A stretch of DNA of 64,000 bases from Fen-1359 sp963710355 (GCA_963710355.1 CAVPZU010000001.1:310001-374000), one strand, 5' to 3'. Positions 1 to 8,468 are shown, counted from the first letter of the stretch. Numbers and translations: made by a program. Notes: generated from the sequence alone by a model not told the origin.

Positions 1-29
1 GATAAAGACCGTATTTTGAGGAAAGCTCT

Positions 30-506
30 ATGCCGAAAGGAATTGTGATTTATTATTCGAGAAGCGGGAATACCAAAGAAATGGCGGAAATTATCGCCGA
101 AGCGATGAATGAAGACGGATTGGCAACCGATTGCAAGGACGTCGGAAAGGTAAAACCTGACGACTTGCTAAAATACGATGCGATAGTGATAGGTTCGCCG
201 ACCTACTACGGGCATATGGCGGCACAGATAAAGGAATTGTTCGATGAGGCGGTAAAATTCCACGGCAAATTGGACGGCAAGGTCGGCGCGGCCTTTTCCA
301 GTTCGGCCAATATCGGCGGCGGCAACGAAACTACCATTATGGGCATAATAGAGGCAATGCTCATAGCTGGTATGGTTGTCGAGGGCGACCCGCAGGGCGA
401 CCATTACGGCCCGGTCTCAATAGGCAAACCCGACGACCGTGTCAAGAAACAATGCGTCCGCAGGGGCAAAAGGGTTGCCGACCTTACGAAAAGGCTGTTT
501 GGGTAG
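30..506 (+). CDS. Flavodoxin-like / WrbA-like FMN protein
   Basis: A 158-residue single-domain protein of flavodoxin fold. The N-terminus IVIYYSRSGNT (residues 5-15) is the phosphate-binding loop for FMN, and the motif GSPTYYGHMA (about residues 55-64) is the flavin-contact loop of WrbA/NADPH-dependent FMN reductase relatives. The length is that of a stand-alone flavodoxin-domain protein. It would act in the cytoplasm as an electron carrier or quinone reductase; the exact partner cannot be read from sequence. The ATG follows a GAGGAAA ribosome-binding site. No operon partner is evident: the next gene has its own promoter-like site about 45 bases after the stop. Family assignment is firm; reaction specificity is inferred. 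Confidence 0.85.
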   Translation: MPKGIVIYYSRSGNTKEMAEIIAEAMNEDGLATDCKDVGKVKPDDLLKYDAIVIGSPTYYGHMAAQIKELFDEAVKFHGKLDGKVGAAFSSSANIGGGNETTIMGIIEAMLIAGMVVEGDPQGDHYGPVSIGKPDDRVKKQCVRRGKRVADLTKRLFG

Positions 507-550
507 CCAAAAAAGAAATCCATTTTTTTATAAAAAAACGCTATTTTCCT

Positions 551-579
551 TTGACAAAAGGTTTTGAGGCGGTTATTTT
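551..579 (+). promoter_or_regulatory. Sigma70-like promoter for the Hc1-like gene
   Basis: TTGACA at 551-556, a 17-base spacer, then TATTTT at 574-579. The start codon of the next gene is about 40 bases downstream. The -35 box is perfect; the -10 box is weaker. Confidence 0.5.
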
Positions 580-620
580 CACTTTCGTTTTTTTTATTCT
601 GAATAGTGGAGGTTAATTTA

Positions 621-794
621 ATGCAGGCTTACGAAAAGCTAAAAGGATTGGTTGCAGAGATTGAAAGCGATATAAGCAAGGCGGAAGGCGGCAACAAGGC
701 CGCCGGCACCAGAGTCAGAAAGCAGATGCAGGATATTAAGAAAACTGCCCAGGAAGTTCGCAACGCTATTCTCGAACTACGCTCTGCCGAGTAA
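621..794 (+). CDS. Hc1-like histone H1 family protein
   Basis: A 57-residue, Lys/Arg-rich helical protein beginning MQAYEKLKGLV and carrying GGNKAAGTRVRKQMQ in the middle, the pattern of the bacterial Hc1-like / histone H1-like family common in Planctomycetota, Chlamydiota and relatives. It probably binds DNA and helps compact the nucleoid. I chose the ATG at 621 because TGGAGG lies 8 bases upstream; an in-frame GTG at 606 would overlap that ribosome-binding site. The gene stands alone, followed by a run of small hairpins. Family recognition rests on the conserved N-terminal helix and the AGTRVRK segment; a DNA-binding role is family knowledge. Confidence 0.75.
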   Translation: MQAYEKLKGLVAEIESDISKAEGGNKAAGTRVRKQMQDIKKTAQEVRNAILELRSAE

Positions 795-938
795 CACAGA
801 CTCTACAGCCCCGATACATCGGGGTGCAGCTTCCGCCGGTCTTTGCTGACGGCGGACAAGTGTACTATTGTGCCTAAGACCGAAAGGTCTTGCCGGCTGC
901 TGGGATTTTAAATTACGCAAAGGCTGTTGAGGCTGGTT
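795..938. other. Intergenic cluster of three small hairpins
   Basis: Three inverted repeats follow one another: CCCCGAT/ATCGGGG (809-824, 2-base loop), a CCGCC...GGCGG stem at about 833-855, and AAGACC/GGTCTT at about 877-892. None has a clean T-tract, so they are poor intrinsic terminators; the middle one resembles the TCCGCC...GGCGGA palindromes scattered elsewhere in the window. Confidence 0.4.
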
Positions 939-1415
939 ATGCCTTCTCCGTTATTACTTGATTTATCACAAATCGACCTGAAGGCCAGGCCGGTCTTTGA
1001 TAAAGAAGCTATCCTTAAGGTCAATCCCCAGAATTTCGAGATGCAGCAGCTTGACGGCATAATCTGGTTCGATAAGGACAGGCGGCTGGTTCTCGGCTAC
1101 AAGGACGTGACCGAAAACGAGTTCTGGGTTCGAGGCCACATACCCGGAAGACCGATTATGCCCGCTGTGATTATGATTGAGTGCGCCGCACAGCTTTTAA
1201 GCTTTTTCGTCAGGCGAATTTTGGGGGTCGAGGGTTTTATAGGCTTTACGGGTATAGAATCCGCGAAATTTCGTGCCCCTGTTGCGCCCGGCGGTAGATT
1301 GTATCTGCTTGGTCATCTTACTGCCGTTCGAAGCCGGGCGTATTCCGCTTATATACAGGGTGTCGTGAACGATACCCTTGTATTCGAGACAAACGTTTCC
1401 GGGATGAAAGTCTGA
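939..1415 (+). CDS. FabZ/FabA-like hotdog dehydratase
   Basis: A 158-residue hotdog-fold protein. The segment GHIPGRPIMPAVIMIECAAQ (near residue 67) matches the FabZ active-site pattern H-x-P-x-x-P-x-MP-x-V-x-x-x-E-x-x-AQ, so the catalytic His and the Glu on the central helix are present. It would dehydrate 3-hydroxyacyl-ACP in type II fatty acid or related acyl-chain synthesis in the cytoplasm. The ATG at 939 follows GAGG at a spacing of six; a TTG at 927 in the same frame overlaps this site and is less likely. The long N-terminus before the hotdog core is typical of planctomycete paralogues. It is not inside a fab cluster, so it may serve another acyl product. Confidence 0.8.
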   Translation: MPSPLLLDLSQIDLKARPVFDKEAILKVNPQNFEMQQLDGIIWFDKDRRLVLGYKDVTENEFWVRGHIPGRPIMPAVIMIECAAQLLSFFVRRILGVEGFIGFTGIESAKFRAPVAPGGRLYLLGHLTAVRSRAYSAYIQGVVNDTLVFETNVSGMKV

Positions 1416-1434
1416 TATTCAATTCAAAAGTCAA

Positions 1435-1449
1435 TCCGCCTTCGGCGGA
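1435..1449. repeat. Palindrome family 1 copy (intergenic)
   Basis: TCCGCCTTCGGCGGA, a perfect short inverted repeat and one of about ten related copies in this window (others near 4155, 4358, 6837, 14895, 40266, 45162, 53193 and 62388, and a split copy at 11207-11265). Confidence 0.7.
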
Positions 1450-1560
1450 CAAGCCCCTTGTTTTTCCCCTGTTAGGGGGATATTTTCACGCGTTTTTAAG
1501 CAGCAAAAGGCGTTTTTGACCGGCTATTCCAAAATGGGTAATCGCGTGTGCGATTTTTCC

Positions 1561-1590
1561 TTGAAATATTCTTTCGTTTTTTGGTAGAAT
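1561..1590 (+). promoter_or_regulatory. Promoter candidate for the HYR/dockerin gene
   Basis: TTGAAA at 1561-1566, an 18-base spacer and TAGAAT at 1585-1590, leaving a leader of about 80 bases before the ATG at 1674. Confidence 0.45.
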
Positions 1591-1673
1591 TATATTAAAC
1601 ATTGTTTTTGTTTACGTGTATTGTCAAAAAACCCAATATGGTACTAAAAGTACATTTAAGGAGGGCAGGAAAA

Positions 1674-3035
1674 ATGAATTGCCGAAAGATATTCTCAATT
1701 GGGGTCTTCGTTTGTTTAGTTTCCGGTCTTTTTCCCACATCCAATGCAATAGCAGACCAGGGAATTGGCGCATGCTGTGACCCAATAACGGGCATCTGCT
1801 TGGGGCAAATGCCCCAATCCCAATGCCCCGGGATATGGCAGGGTCCGGACAGCACTTGTGGTCAATGCCAGCAGCCAATGATGGGTGCCTGCTGTTTTCC
1901 GGATGGACGTTGTATGGATTTAACGACGGGTGATTGTATTGCGCAGGGTGGTATACCGGGTGGTCCGGGAACCACTTGTGCTACATACGTATGCCCGCAG
2001 CCGCAGCCTATCACCATCACTTGTCCAAATAACATAACGGTTCCGGCCACAGGGCCCAGCGGTGCAGTTGTAACTTATACCGTAACTGCCGGTGGCGGCT
2101 GTTCGCCACCACCAATGATTATTTGCGATCCGCCCAGCGGCAGCACATTCCCTATCGGAACCACCGTGGTCAATTGTACAGCCAGCGATACGTGCAACCA
2201 CATTGCCGATTGCACCTTCACTGTCACGGTGACGCCGATGTGCACACCACACTTTTTTGCAAGCAATATTCTGCCTCCGCTCAACGGCAGATGCAATTGC
2301 GAAAGTTCACTGTTTGCGAATTATGCAAGTGGTGTCATTCTAATCAAAAACTGGAGCGCTCGTGCCTTCACTGCGGGCATTGTACCGCCGCCGCCCGGCT
2401 CGCCTGTAACACACAACTTCGGCTCGCATGTAGAGTTTGAAATCTCCTTCAATGGCGGCACTACTTACACGTCGATTAGGGCCAATGCGGCAAATACGGT
2501 GCAGTGGACATATCAAAGCAGCAGCGGCGGGGAAGATATTTATAAAAACGAGGTGCTGCAAATGGATATCTCCGGCGGTGATTTACCGGCAGGGGTGATG
2601 ATTCGCGAAGACCCGAGCCCGATAAAGAGTTCAATCGGCGAGACGCACATCAAGCCGGTGCCGGGCGGTTATATGATTAGCAGTTTCTTTGACGTTTTTA
2701 CAGAAATCAGCACTGACTACGGTTCAAGCTGGATGCCGTCGAGCGGATCGGGACTATTAGATCTGAAAGTTGACCCGGAGTTCTATCCGCCTGCGGCCGC
2801 GCCGCGCACGGTGCTGCCGATGCCCAACGGCGAACACGCCTCACCGTCGGGCGCAGGTCAGGCTTACGCTGATGGCATCGTCATCAAGAATATTCGGCAA
2901 AAACTTTTTACGAGCTGGCAGGAGCCGCCGACTTTAGGCCTTACGCATACGAACACCTACGATTTGCAGATTGACTTCGATTACTCCACCGACGGCGGTG
3001 CGACCTACATGCCGCGCGCGCTCCGGCAACGATGA
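1674..3035 (+). CDS. Secreted HYR-domain protein, 5' part of frameshifted gene
   Basis: Starts at ATG 1674 behind AGGAGGGCAGG. A signal peptide (MNCRKIFSIGVFVCLVSGLF..., about 27 residues) is followed by two Cys-rich modules of the GACC-DP-TG-C type seen in planctomycete exoproteins, then a HYR domain (about residues 110-180, TCPNNITVPATG to CTFTVTV), then repeated beta-rich units containing MDISGGDLPAGV. The frame ends at 3035 inside such a unit, and the next reading frame continues the same repeat. Removing one CG pair from the GCCGCGCGCGCTCC tract at 3011-3024 joins the frames as ...MPRAPATMTV. The protein is exported, and is probably a surface or extracellular protein anchored or docked through the C-terminal dockerin of the second part. 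Confidence 0.75.
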   Translation: MNCRKIFSIGVFVCLVSGLFPTSNAIADQGIGACCDPITGICLGQMPQSQCPGIWQGPDSTCGQCQQPMMGACCFPDGRCMDLTTGDCIAQGGIPGGPGTTCATYVCPQPQPITITCPNNITVPATGPSGAVVTYTVTAGGGCSPPPMIICDPPSGSTFPIGTTVVNCTASDTCNHIADCTFTVTVTPMCTPHFFASNILPPLNGRCNCESSLFANYASGVILIKNWSARAFTAGIVPPPPGSPVTHNFGSHVEFEISFNGGTTYTSIRANAANTVQWTYQSSSGGEDIYKNEVLQMDISGGDLPAGVMIREDPSPIKSSIGETHIKPVPGGYMISSFFDVFTEISTDYGSSWMPSSGSGLLDLKVDPEFYPPAAAPRTVLPMPNGEHASPSGAGQAYADGIVIKNIRQKLFTSWQEPPTLGLTHTNTYDLQIDFDYSTDGGATYMPRALRQR

Positions 3036-4060
3036 CGGTCAAGACAAGCAACGTCCGATTGTTCCAGAGTCGGTCGACTTACGAAACTGAGGTGACACAA
3101 TTGGATATCTCCGGCGGCGACCTGCCGGCCGGCGTAAAGATTCGCGAAAGCCCGATGCTGGTTTCTGAAGGCGGGGTGAGCATGCTTGCCGGCGGAGGCG
3201 GCGGCGGTGCCGGCGGCGGTGCTGCTATCAGCAGCTTCTTTGACATCTGGACGGAGGTTAGTACAGATTTCGGGGTGTCGTGGGGGCCGGCGACCAACGG
3301 GCCGGAGCACCTGGAACTGGAGCGGGTGGCGCCGGTTTACACTTACGCCAACAACTTGTGGCCTCCGCTCAACGGCGAATATCTTGATAAGGGCGGATGG
3401 TTTGCTTTTTATGCAAATGGTATTGTGCTAAGCAATGTACACCAGCATGCCTTTACGGCGGCGATTGCGCCGCCGTTGCCGGGCATAACCACCAGCCACA
3501 CCTTCAACGAGACAGTGGATTTAGAGATATCGTACGACGGCGGCTCGACGTTCACTCATGCAACTGCGCCAGCGACCGTGGGCGTTCAGATAACGTGCCG
3601 GCTGGGTGATGACGGCACCACAGAATACTACGATACGGAGATGACGCAATTGGACATCCACGGCGGGACGCTGCCTGCGGGCGTCCAAATCAGCGAAAGC
3701 CTGACACGTGCCTCGCTTGGTCGCACAACCTCGAGTGCTGTAGGGGGCGGCGCGACTTACCAGATGGATAGTTTCTTCGACATCTACACCGAAGTAAGTA
3801 CTGATGGTGGTATGTCGTGGCAGCCCAGCTTTGTTGGGCCGGGGACAGTTTACCTGCGCTCTATTCCGTGCAACAAGTGCGGTGACTTTGATGGCAACGG
3901 TGTTGTAGATACGTCTGACCTCGAGGAATTTGTAGCAAACTGGCTGTGGTCAGAGACTCTCGGCGAGCCGGCAAACGATGCGGATTTGAACTGCGACGGG
4001 AAGGTTAATTTCAAAGACTTCGCTATTTTCGCAGAGAATTGGCTGGGTGGTTGTCCGTAG
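3032..4060 (+). CDS. 3' part of HYR/dockerin secreted protein
   Basis: Continues the preceding gene after a frameshift. It holds two more copies of the beta-rich unit (QLDISGGDLPAGVKI and QLDIHGGTLPAGVQI) and ends in a dockerin-like pair: GDFDGNGVVDTSDLEEFVANW then LNCDGKVNFKDFAIFAENWL (final 60 residues), each a Ca2+-loop D-x-D/N-G followed by a helix. The ATG at 3032 overlaps the upstream stop but is probably not a real start, since no signal peptide or ribosome-binding site precedes it. If the frameshift is real the cell would lose the dockerin; if it is a sequencing slip the intact product is about 795 residues. Confidence 0.7.
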   Translation: MTVKTSNVRLFQSRSTYETEVTQLDISGGDLPAGVKIRESPMLVSEGGVSMLAGGGGGGAGGGAAISSFFDIWTEVSTDFGVSWGPATNGPEHLELERVAPVYTYANNLWPPLNGEYLDKGGWFAFYANGIVLSNVHQHAFTAAIAPPLPGITTSHTFNETVDLEISYDGGSTFTHATAPATVGVQITCRLGDDGTTEYYDTEMTQLDIHGGTLPAGVQISESLTRASLGRTTSSAVGGGATYQMDSFFDIYTEVSTDGGMSWQPSFVGPGTVYLRSIPCNKCGDFDGNGVVDTSDLEEFVANWLWSETLGEPANDADLNCDGKVNFKDFAIFAENWLGGCP

Positions 4061-4070
4061 CGTAATCAGT

Positions 4071-4398
4071 GGTTTCTTTTTTTTAACCGCGGATTTTACG
4101 GATTTAATATAAATTCAAAAATCAAAAATCAAATATCAAAATTGAGGAAGTCGTCCGCCTGCGGCGGACTCCATAACTTTACATTTTGATTTTTAATCTT
4201 TAATTTTTCTTCGCGTTCTCCGCGTAATGGCTCGACTTTTGCTTGCCATAGTGAGCCTGTCGAACTATTATTGGTTTCTTTTTTTTTAACCGCGGATTTT
4301 ACGGATTTAATATAAATTCAAAAATCAAAAATCAAATATCAAAATTGAGGAAGTCGTCCGCCTGCGGCGGATTCTGTAATTTTACATTTTGATTTTTG
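4071..4398. repeat. Two tandem copies of a dispersed AT-rich repeat
   Basis: Copy 1 (about 4071-4196) and copy 2 (about 4273-4398) share GGTTTC, a T-tract, AACCGCGGATTTTACGG, a run of AAATC-type words, then a family 1 palindrome (GTCCGCCTGCGGCGGA) and TTTACATTTTGATTTTT. The spacing is about 202 bases. An inverted copy lies at about 14826-14950 and a shorter direct copy at 11163-11300. No coding potential. Confidence 0.75.
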
Positions 4399-4753
4399 CA
4401 TTTTGCATTAGAAAGTTGAGCAGTTGAGCATTAGACCGCAGGTTCGCAGATATGTTTTTCTTGTTCTACTTTCAACTATCTACTGCTCACCTGCTCTATT
4501 TTTGAGAAGCGGATGCTTCTCAAAAATAGCCCCAAGGGGATTCCGCCAAGCTTTGCTTGGTTAGAACCCAAATCTGCTTCGCAGATTTCCATAGGGGCTC
4601 TGCCCCTCTGGCGTCACTCGCTATCGTTCGTTCCTGTCACCCCGACGGCGTGGAAAAATTCTTTTTCCACACCTTTTGAGGGTTCGAATCCAAATGTAAG
4701 TTCATTCGATGGATTTTTCTGCCAGATATGATTTGTCCGGTCACGTGTTACAA
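4399..4753. other. Non-coding stretch rich in perfect hairpins
   Basis: Contains successive short inverted repeats: GAGAAGC...GCTTCTC (4504-4520), CCAAGCTTTGCTTGG (4546-4560), AAATCTGCTTCGCAGATTT (about 4571-4589), AGGGGC...GCCCCT and TGGAAAAA...TTTTTCCA. It is bounded by a 19-base direct repeat that covers the 3' end of the tRNA-Glu gene. I see no gene in it. Confidence 0.5.
4525..4543. repeat. Extra copy of the tRNA-Glu 3' end
   Basis: AATAGCCCCAAGGGGATTC at 4525-4543 is identical to 4752-4770, which is the acceptor/T-arm end of the tRNA-Glu gene. The two direct copies bound about 208 bp of hairpin-rich DNA, an att-like arrangement. Confidence 0.6.
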
Positions 4754-4828
4754 TAGCCCCAAGGGGATTCGAACCCCTGTTGCCGGGTTGAAAACCCGGT
4801 GTCCTGGGCCGACCTAGACGATGGGGCC
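4754..4828 (-). tRNA. tRNA-Glu (UUC)
   Basis: A 75-base cloverleaf on the minus strand. Acceptor GGCCCCA pairs with TGGGGCT (first pair G-U), D-arm GTCT...GGAC, anticodon stem CCGGG/CCCGG with loop TTTTCAA giving anticodon TTC, and T-arm AGGGG-TTCGAAT-CCCCT. Discriminator A; the CCA is not encoded. Typical bacterial tRNA-Glu sequence. Confidence 0.95.
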
Positions 4829-4909
4829 ACATAATTAGTTTTGAGTTTTGAGTTGTTAGTTTTGAGTTAAAAAAAACAAAATCAAAACGCAAAACTTTAA
4901 GATTAAAAA

Positions 4910-5083
4910 CTATTCGAGGCTGATTGCCTCAATGGGGCAGGCATCGACGCATACGCCGCAATCAATGCACAGTTCAGGGTCGATTTCGGCCTTTTCATCG
5001 ACCATTTTTATCGCCTCGCTCGGGCATTCGCCAACACAGATTTCGCAACCGGTGCATTTATCCTTATCAACTACTGCCGCCAT
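4910..5083 (-). CDS. 2[4Fe-4S] ferredoxin
   Basis: A 57-residue bacterial-type ferredoxin with two complete cluster motifs: C10-x2-C13-x2-C16-x3-C20-P and C39-x2-C42-x2-C45-x3-C49-P. It would carry low-potential electrons in the cytoplasm, as expected of an anaerobe or facultative anaerobe. I chose the ATG at 5083 because AAAGGG lies about 8 bases upstream; an in-frame start at 5098 would place the ribosome-binding site inside the gene. No redox enzyme gene is adjacent, so the partner is unknown. Confidence 0.93.
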   Translation of the reverse strand: MAAVVDKDKCTGCEICVGECPSEAIKMVDEKAEIDPELCIDCGVCVDACPIEAISLE

Positions 5084-5206
5084 TATTGACCCTTTCAAAA
5101 AAGTCCCAAAAAGTCTTTGCGAAGGCCAAAATTCTACAAGATTACAACGATATTACAACACTATTTCTAACTAAATCGGCAGGTTACGGCAAGTTTGTGG
5201 AATTTT

Positions 5207-6517
5207 TTATTTTGTGATTCTTGCCGGCTGCATCGGGGCTGAATTTACATCGGGACTGTGGGGTTTTTTTGATGCGGCGACGGTTGGTTTCGTTTGAAGT
5301 TCCGCCGGCACCTTTGCTCCGAAAGCGACGGCCATATCCCGGACTAATTCGTCCGGATCGTGCATAGCGGTCGAGTCGAGGATTTTGCGGAAATCGGGGT
5401 CCTTTTCTGCCAGCAGATAGACGGCCATAAGTCTGACGGGCCAGCTGGTGTCATTGAGATTTTCGAAGAGTTGCTTTGTGAAAGTCTGGTCGACAGGCAC
5501 AAGATTCATCGCTGTCAAAGTCTGTGTTTTGACTTCCCAGTCTTCGTCCGCCAGGCATTTGAGCAGGCCTGATTTAAGGAACTGCGTCAAATTTTCGGCT
5601 TGGAAGGTTTTGTAGAAGATTTTGTTTTTTGACAAATTACTTCGTTCAGCCAGCAGGCTGGCAAAGAGCCGGGCAGCGTTGACTTTTTGCCCGCTGTAGC
5701 CTTTGGTTATCGAATCGTAAAGATGCTGCAGGTATTGGCCTGTAATTTTTTCGCCCGTTCTTTCGACCCTGCATTTGAGAGGTTTTATGTCGGCTAATCT
5801 GTTGATTGTTTGCCCGTCTGTAATTACGGGGTCGATATAGACGGTAAAATCTATTGAAAAATCGGCCTGCGGGCATTCGAGCAATATTTGTCGCAATTGT
5901 CCTGTCATAAGGTTCAGGTCAACTTGTATACTTTTGCGGGGCTTGATGGGTTCTGTCGGTTCGATTTTCAGATTCACCAGATTCGGAATTGTTTTTGTTA
6001 TGACGCCGCTTATCTGGGCATCGATACGAAGGCAGCCGGTGAACAGTCCGTTGTCCGATATGATAATCGGCTCTGCTGAAGTATTTTTTATTGTCAGGGT
6101 CGCACCGAAATCTTTTGTGTAGCCGAACCTTGTGCCGCTGAGGTTAAACTCGAAAGAGAGGATTTTGTCGGGGGGGACAAAAGCGGGCACTACAGGTCTT
6201 TCTAAGCTGCTTTGTAAGTTCGAGAGTGCCGCCTTTCCATCCGGCGGGGCCGCATAGGATTGGCCAAGCTTCGACAGCATTTTTTTGGCGACTTCCGCCT
6301 CGAAGCTGCTGCTGTCTTTTGCGATGATGGTTTTAAGGTTCTCGGCCACCTTATTCGGTTCTGCATAGGCAGGAGCAAGCTTTGCCAAAACTATCTGTGC
6401 GATTTGGTTGTCCTGAAATTTTTCTGCTAATTGTTTGGCCTGGTTATCTTGTTTTTTTGTAAGCAGGCAGTAGGCAAAGAGTGCAGCCGCCATTGGCGAG
6501 TTTGGCTCAACAGAATA
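5207..6517 (-). CDS. 3' part of repeat-solenoid exported protein
   Basis: Continues the gene that begins at 7679 after a one-base frameshift near 6518: dropping one G lets the upstream frame ...EWAERA run into YSVEPNSPMAAALFAYCLL, which completes a TPR-type helix pair. The middle is a beta-rich domain (about 150 residues, LSFEFNLSGTRFGYTKDF onward), and the C-terminal part contains HEAT-like helical repeats (LADEDWEVKTQTLTAMNLV, LNDTSWPVRLMAVYLLAEKD). No catalytic motif is visible. The full protein is about 820 residues, exported, of unknown function; the solenoids suggest a scaffold or protein-binding role. Confidence 0.65.
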   Translation of the reverse strand, partial: YSVEPNSPMAAALFAYCLLTKKQDNQAKQLAEKFQDNQIAQIVLAKLAPAYAEPNKVAENLKTIIAKDSSSFEAEVAKKMLSKLGQSYAAPPDGKAALSNLQSSLERPVVPAFVPPDKILSFEFNLSGTRFGYTKDFGATLTIKNTSAEPIIISDNGLFTGCLRIDAQISGVITKTIPNLVNLKIEPTEPIKPRKSIQVDLNLMTGQLRQILLECPQADFSIDFTVYIDPVITDGQTINRLADIKPLKCRVERTGEKITGQYLQHLYDSITKGYSGQKVNAARLFASLLAERSNLSKNKIFYKTFQAENLTQFLKSGLLKCLADEDWEVKTQTLTAMNLVPVDQTFTKQLFENLNDTSWPVRLMAVYLLAEKDPDFRKILDSTAMHDPDELVRDMAVAFGAKVPAELQTKPTVAASKKPHSPDVNSAPMQPARITK

Positions 6518-7679
6518 CTGCTCTTTCTGCCCACTCGAATGCCTGGTTTGCATCGGGTCGGGCGAAACAGTAGAACCAGCCGATTTTCTTTGCCAGTTCA
6601 ATGTTTGATTTGTCGCTATTATAGATTTCCTTTGCCTTCTTTTCAGCCTCATCGAATATCCGGTTTGCCTGATTGACATCCGAAAGCTTCAATGCAGCCC
6701 TGGCGGCTATCGCTTCCGCCACGAGGTCAAACCGTCCGCTTTGCCGTACCTGCCGGGATAACTCGATGCATTTGGACTGGCTTGCGGGGCTGTTATAGGC
6801 GCTGATTGACCAGGGCAGATAAATACCGGCAGGCAGTCCGCCTGCGGCGGATTTGGGATAGAGGTAATTGTAAAGGTCTGCACAATACTGGAAAGAATCT
6901 ACGGCTGTCTGATAAAGCTCGAGCCGACGGGCATAGTCGGCAAAGCTGACCGCCGAATCGAGGTCCAGCGGATTTTCACCGAGCATAAGCCTTAAATGTT
7001 CAAGACGAACAACGGCATTTATCCTGTATGGTATAAGTTCCAAAAGTTTTGAATAAGCCGGTCTGTTGTAGTTGTTGGTGCTATAAGCCATCGCTAACAA
7101 ACTTGTTCCATTAGCATCAGCCACTTCCAGCCGCATTAAACCCAGTGAGCCAAGCAGCTCCGAGGCCAGATGTGTGTCCTTATTTCCCAGCTTCTGGTAC
7201 AATTGCAGGATAAGCTCCTCTCTGCTTTCTCTGCTTGCTGCTCTATTGAGAAGATACGAGACGGCGTTCTTGACGACCTCAAGATCTGCCGGCTTTTTCA
7301 AATGTTCCCTGAGCAGTTGTTGCACGAGTTCCGATTGATTTGCATCAGAATATTGTCGAATAAGTTTTAAAAGTTCAGGCACCGGGTATGCGGCTTTTTT
7401 GTCGAGTCTTTTTGCTGCCCGGAGAAGAACGATGGCCTGCTTGGCCTTTGCCCGATTGACATCTTCAACGTTGGCAATTTGTAATGCCAAACCGTAAAAG
7501 GTTTTCGCAACTGTCTCGGATAGCAGCTCTTCTGAGCCGGAAGCCTCGGCAGGTTGGGACCGGGTATCCACCTTCGCTACAGCTTCGGCGGATAAATCTG
7601 CCGGCAGAGTGAAGAAAAATGAGGCAATTGCCGTAAATGCAATAATAAAAAATCGCCTGCACATCATTTTTTTCAGCAT
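6507..7679 (-). CDS. Exported TPR-repeat protein, 5' part
   Basis: Starts at ATG 7679 behind GGAGC. A cleavable-looking signal peptide (FFIIAFTAIASFFFTLPADLSA) is followed by helical repeats of the tetratricopeptide type (for example IELSRQVRQSGRFDLVAEAI and NRIFDEAEKKAKEIYNSD). The frame stops at 6507 in the middle of a repeat, and the continuation lies in another frame. A family 1 palindrome (6837-6851) is read through in frame as KSAAGGL between two repeats, so that palindrome seems to have been added to the coding sequence without breaking it. I do not recognise a specific family. Confidence 0.65.
   Translation of the reverse strand: MLKKMMCRRFFIIAFTAIASFFFTLPADLSAEAVAKVDTRSQPAEASGSEELLSETVAKTFYGLALQIANVEDVNRAKAKQAIVLLRAAKRLDKKAAYPVPELLKLIRQYSDANQSELVQQLLREHLKKPADLEVVKNAVSYLLNRAASRESREELILQLYQKLGNKDTHLASELLGSLGLMRLEVADANGTSLLAMAYSTNNYNRPAYSKLLELIPYRINAVVRLEHLRLMLGENPLDLDSAVSFADYARRLELYQTAVDSFQYCADLYNYLYPKSAAGGLPAGIYLPWSISAYNSPASQSKCIELSRQVRQSGRFDLVAEAIAARAALKLSDVNQANRIFDEAEKKAKEIYNSDKSNIELAKKIGWFYCFARPDANQAFEWAERAVFC
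6837..6851. repeat. Palindrome family 1 copy inside a gene
   Basis: TCCGCCTGCGGCGGA lies in the coding sequence of the TPR protein and is translated in frame as part of PKSAAGGLPAG. Confidence 0.7.
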
Positions 7680-7784
7680 TTATTGCTCCATTACCGGAAC
7701 AGAATTTGAACTTTTGACAAAGAGTATCTACGCTATGAAATGATTTTCGGGTTATTTTCCTCGTCTCTTTAGTAATAAATGTTG

Positions 7785-7807
7785 GGAATTATACACTTAA
7801 CAAACGA
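7785..7807. repeat. IS1595 left terminal inverted repeat
   Basis: 23 bp, a perfect inverted match to 9427-9449; preceded by the target duplication TAAATGTT at 7776-7783. Confidence 0.95.
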
Positions 7808-7830
7808 AGGGGAGATAGTATTATGGTGAT

Positions 7831-8457
7831 ATGCCGAAAAATGTTATATCAAAAAAGGAATCCCCAGAATGGTGGGAAACGAAGTGGGCAGCCTATTTTG
7901 AGGTGGGTATGTCCATAGTAATAGGCGGAGCATTTTCTTATTTAAAACCGACTATCGGTATTCCCGTTCTGGTGATATTGTTTTGTATTAGTTGTTTATC
8001 GCTATGGAAAGCATACTCAAGGGAATCCATCACAATTCCGTCTCTCTTAGTTGTGCTATGTGGTATTGTAGTGTCAGTGGGGCAATCCTATCTTATCGAA
8101 TCCAAGCAATTAAATTTTGCTACACCCGACGCATTATCTTCTCCACTATTACAAAATATGAATGTGCGTATTAACGACCTTACAAGAGAGAATTTTATAA
8201 TTCGGAACAAAACTTTTGAAAATTGTCATATTTATGGTCCAGCAATAATTATTTGTAGTGATTGTGTAATTGTCAAAAATTCTTTCGAAGAAGTAATTCC
8301 AGAAGGTGCATTTATAGAAACTACAAATACAACAATTTCAGGAGCGGTTTCATTAGAGCATTGCATTTTAAAGAATTGTGTTCTACATAAAATAAGTATG
8401 ATAGGGAATCCTGAACAGATAAAGGATATAAAAAAGGGGTTCTCAATATTTAATTGA
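7831..8457 (+). CDS. IS passenger: membrane protein with beta-helix-like domain
   Basis: A 208-residue protein lying wholly within the IS1595 element. Two or three hydrophobic segments (about residues 24-45, 45-62 and 72-90) are followed by a soluble region of short strand repeats (NFIIRNKTFENCHIYGPAI, IIICSDCVIVKNSF, TTISGAVSLEHCILKNCV) that resembles a small right-handed beta-helix or pentapeptide-like stack. No catalytic motif. IS1595-family elements are known to carry passenger genes; this one may be a host-benefit or self-regulation gene, but its function is not readable. Its A+T content is higher than that of its chromosomal neighbours, consistent with transfer. GGGGAG at 7809 is the nearest ribosome-binding-like site. 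Confidence 0.7.
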   Translation: MPKNVISKKESPEWWETKWAAYFEVGMSIVIGGAFSYLKPTIGIPVLVILFCISCLSLWKAYSRESITIPSLLVVLCGIVVSVGQSYLIESKQLNFATPDALSSPLLQNMNVRINDLTRENFIIRNKTFENCHIYGPAIIICSDCVIVKNSFEEVIPEGAFIETTNTTISGAVSLEHCILKNCVLHKISMIGNPEQIKDIKKGFSIFN

Positions 8458-8468
8458 AGGAATTTATT

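Noticed and set aside
4614..4892. A 92-codon minus-strand frame across the tRNA-Glu gene
   Set aside because: It reads through a tRNA and AT-rich filler; no family resemblance and no start signal.
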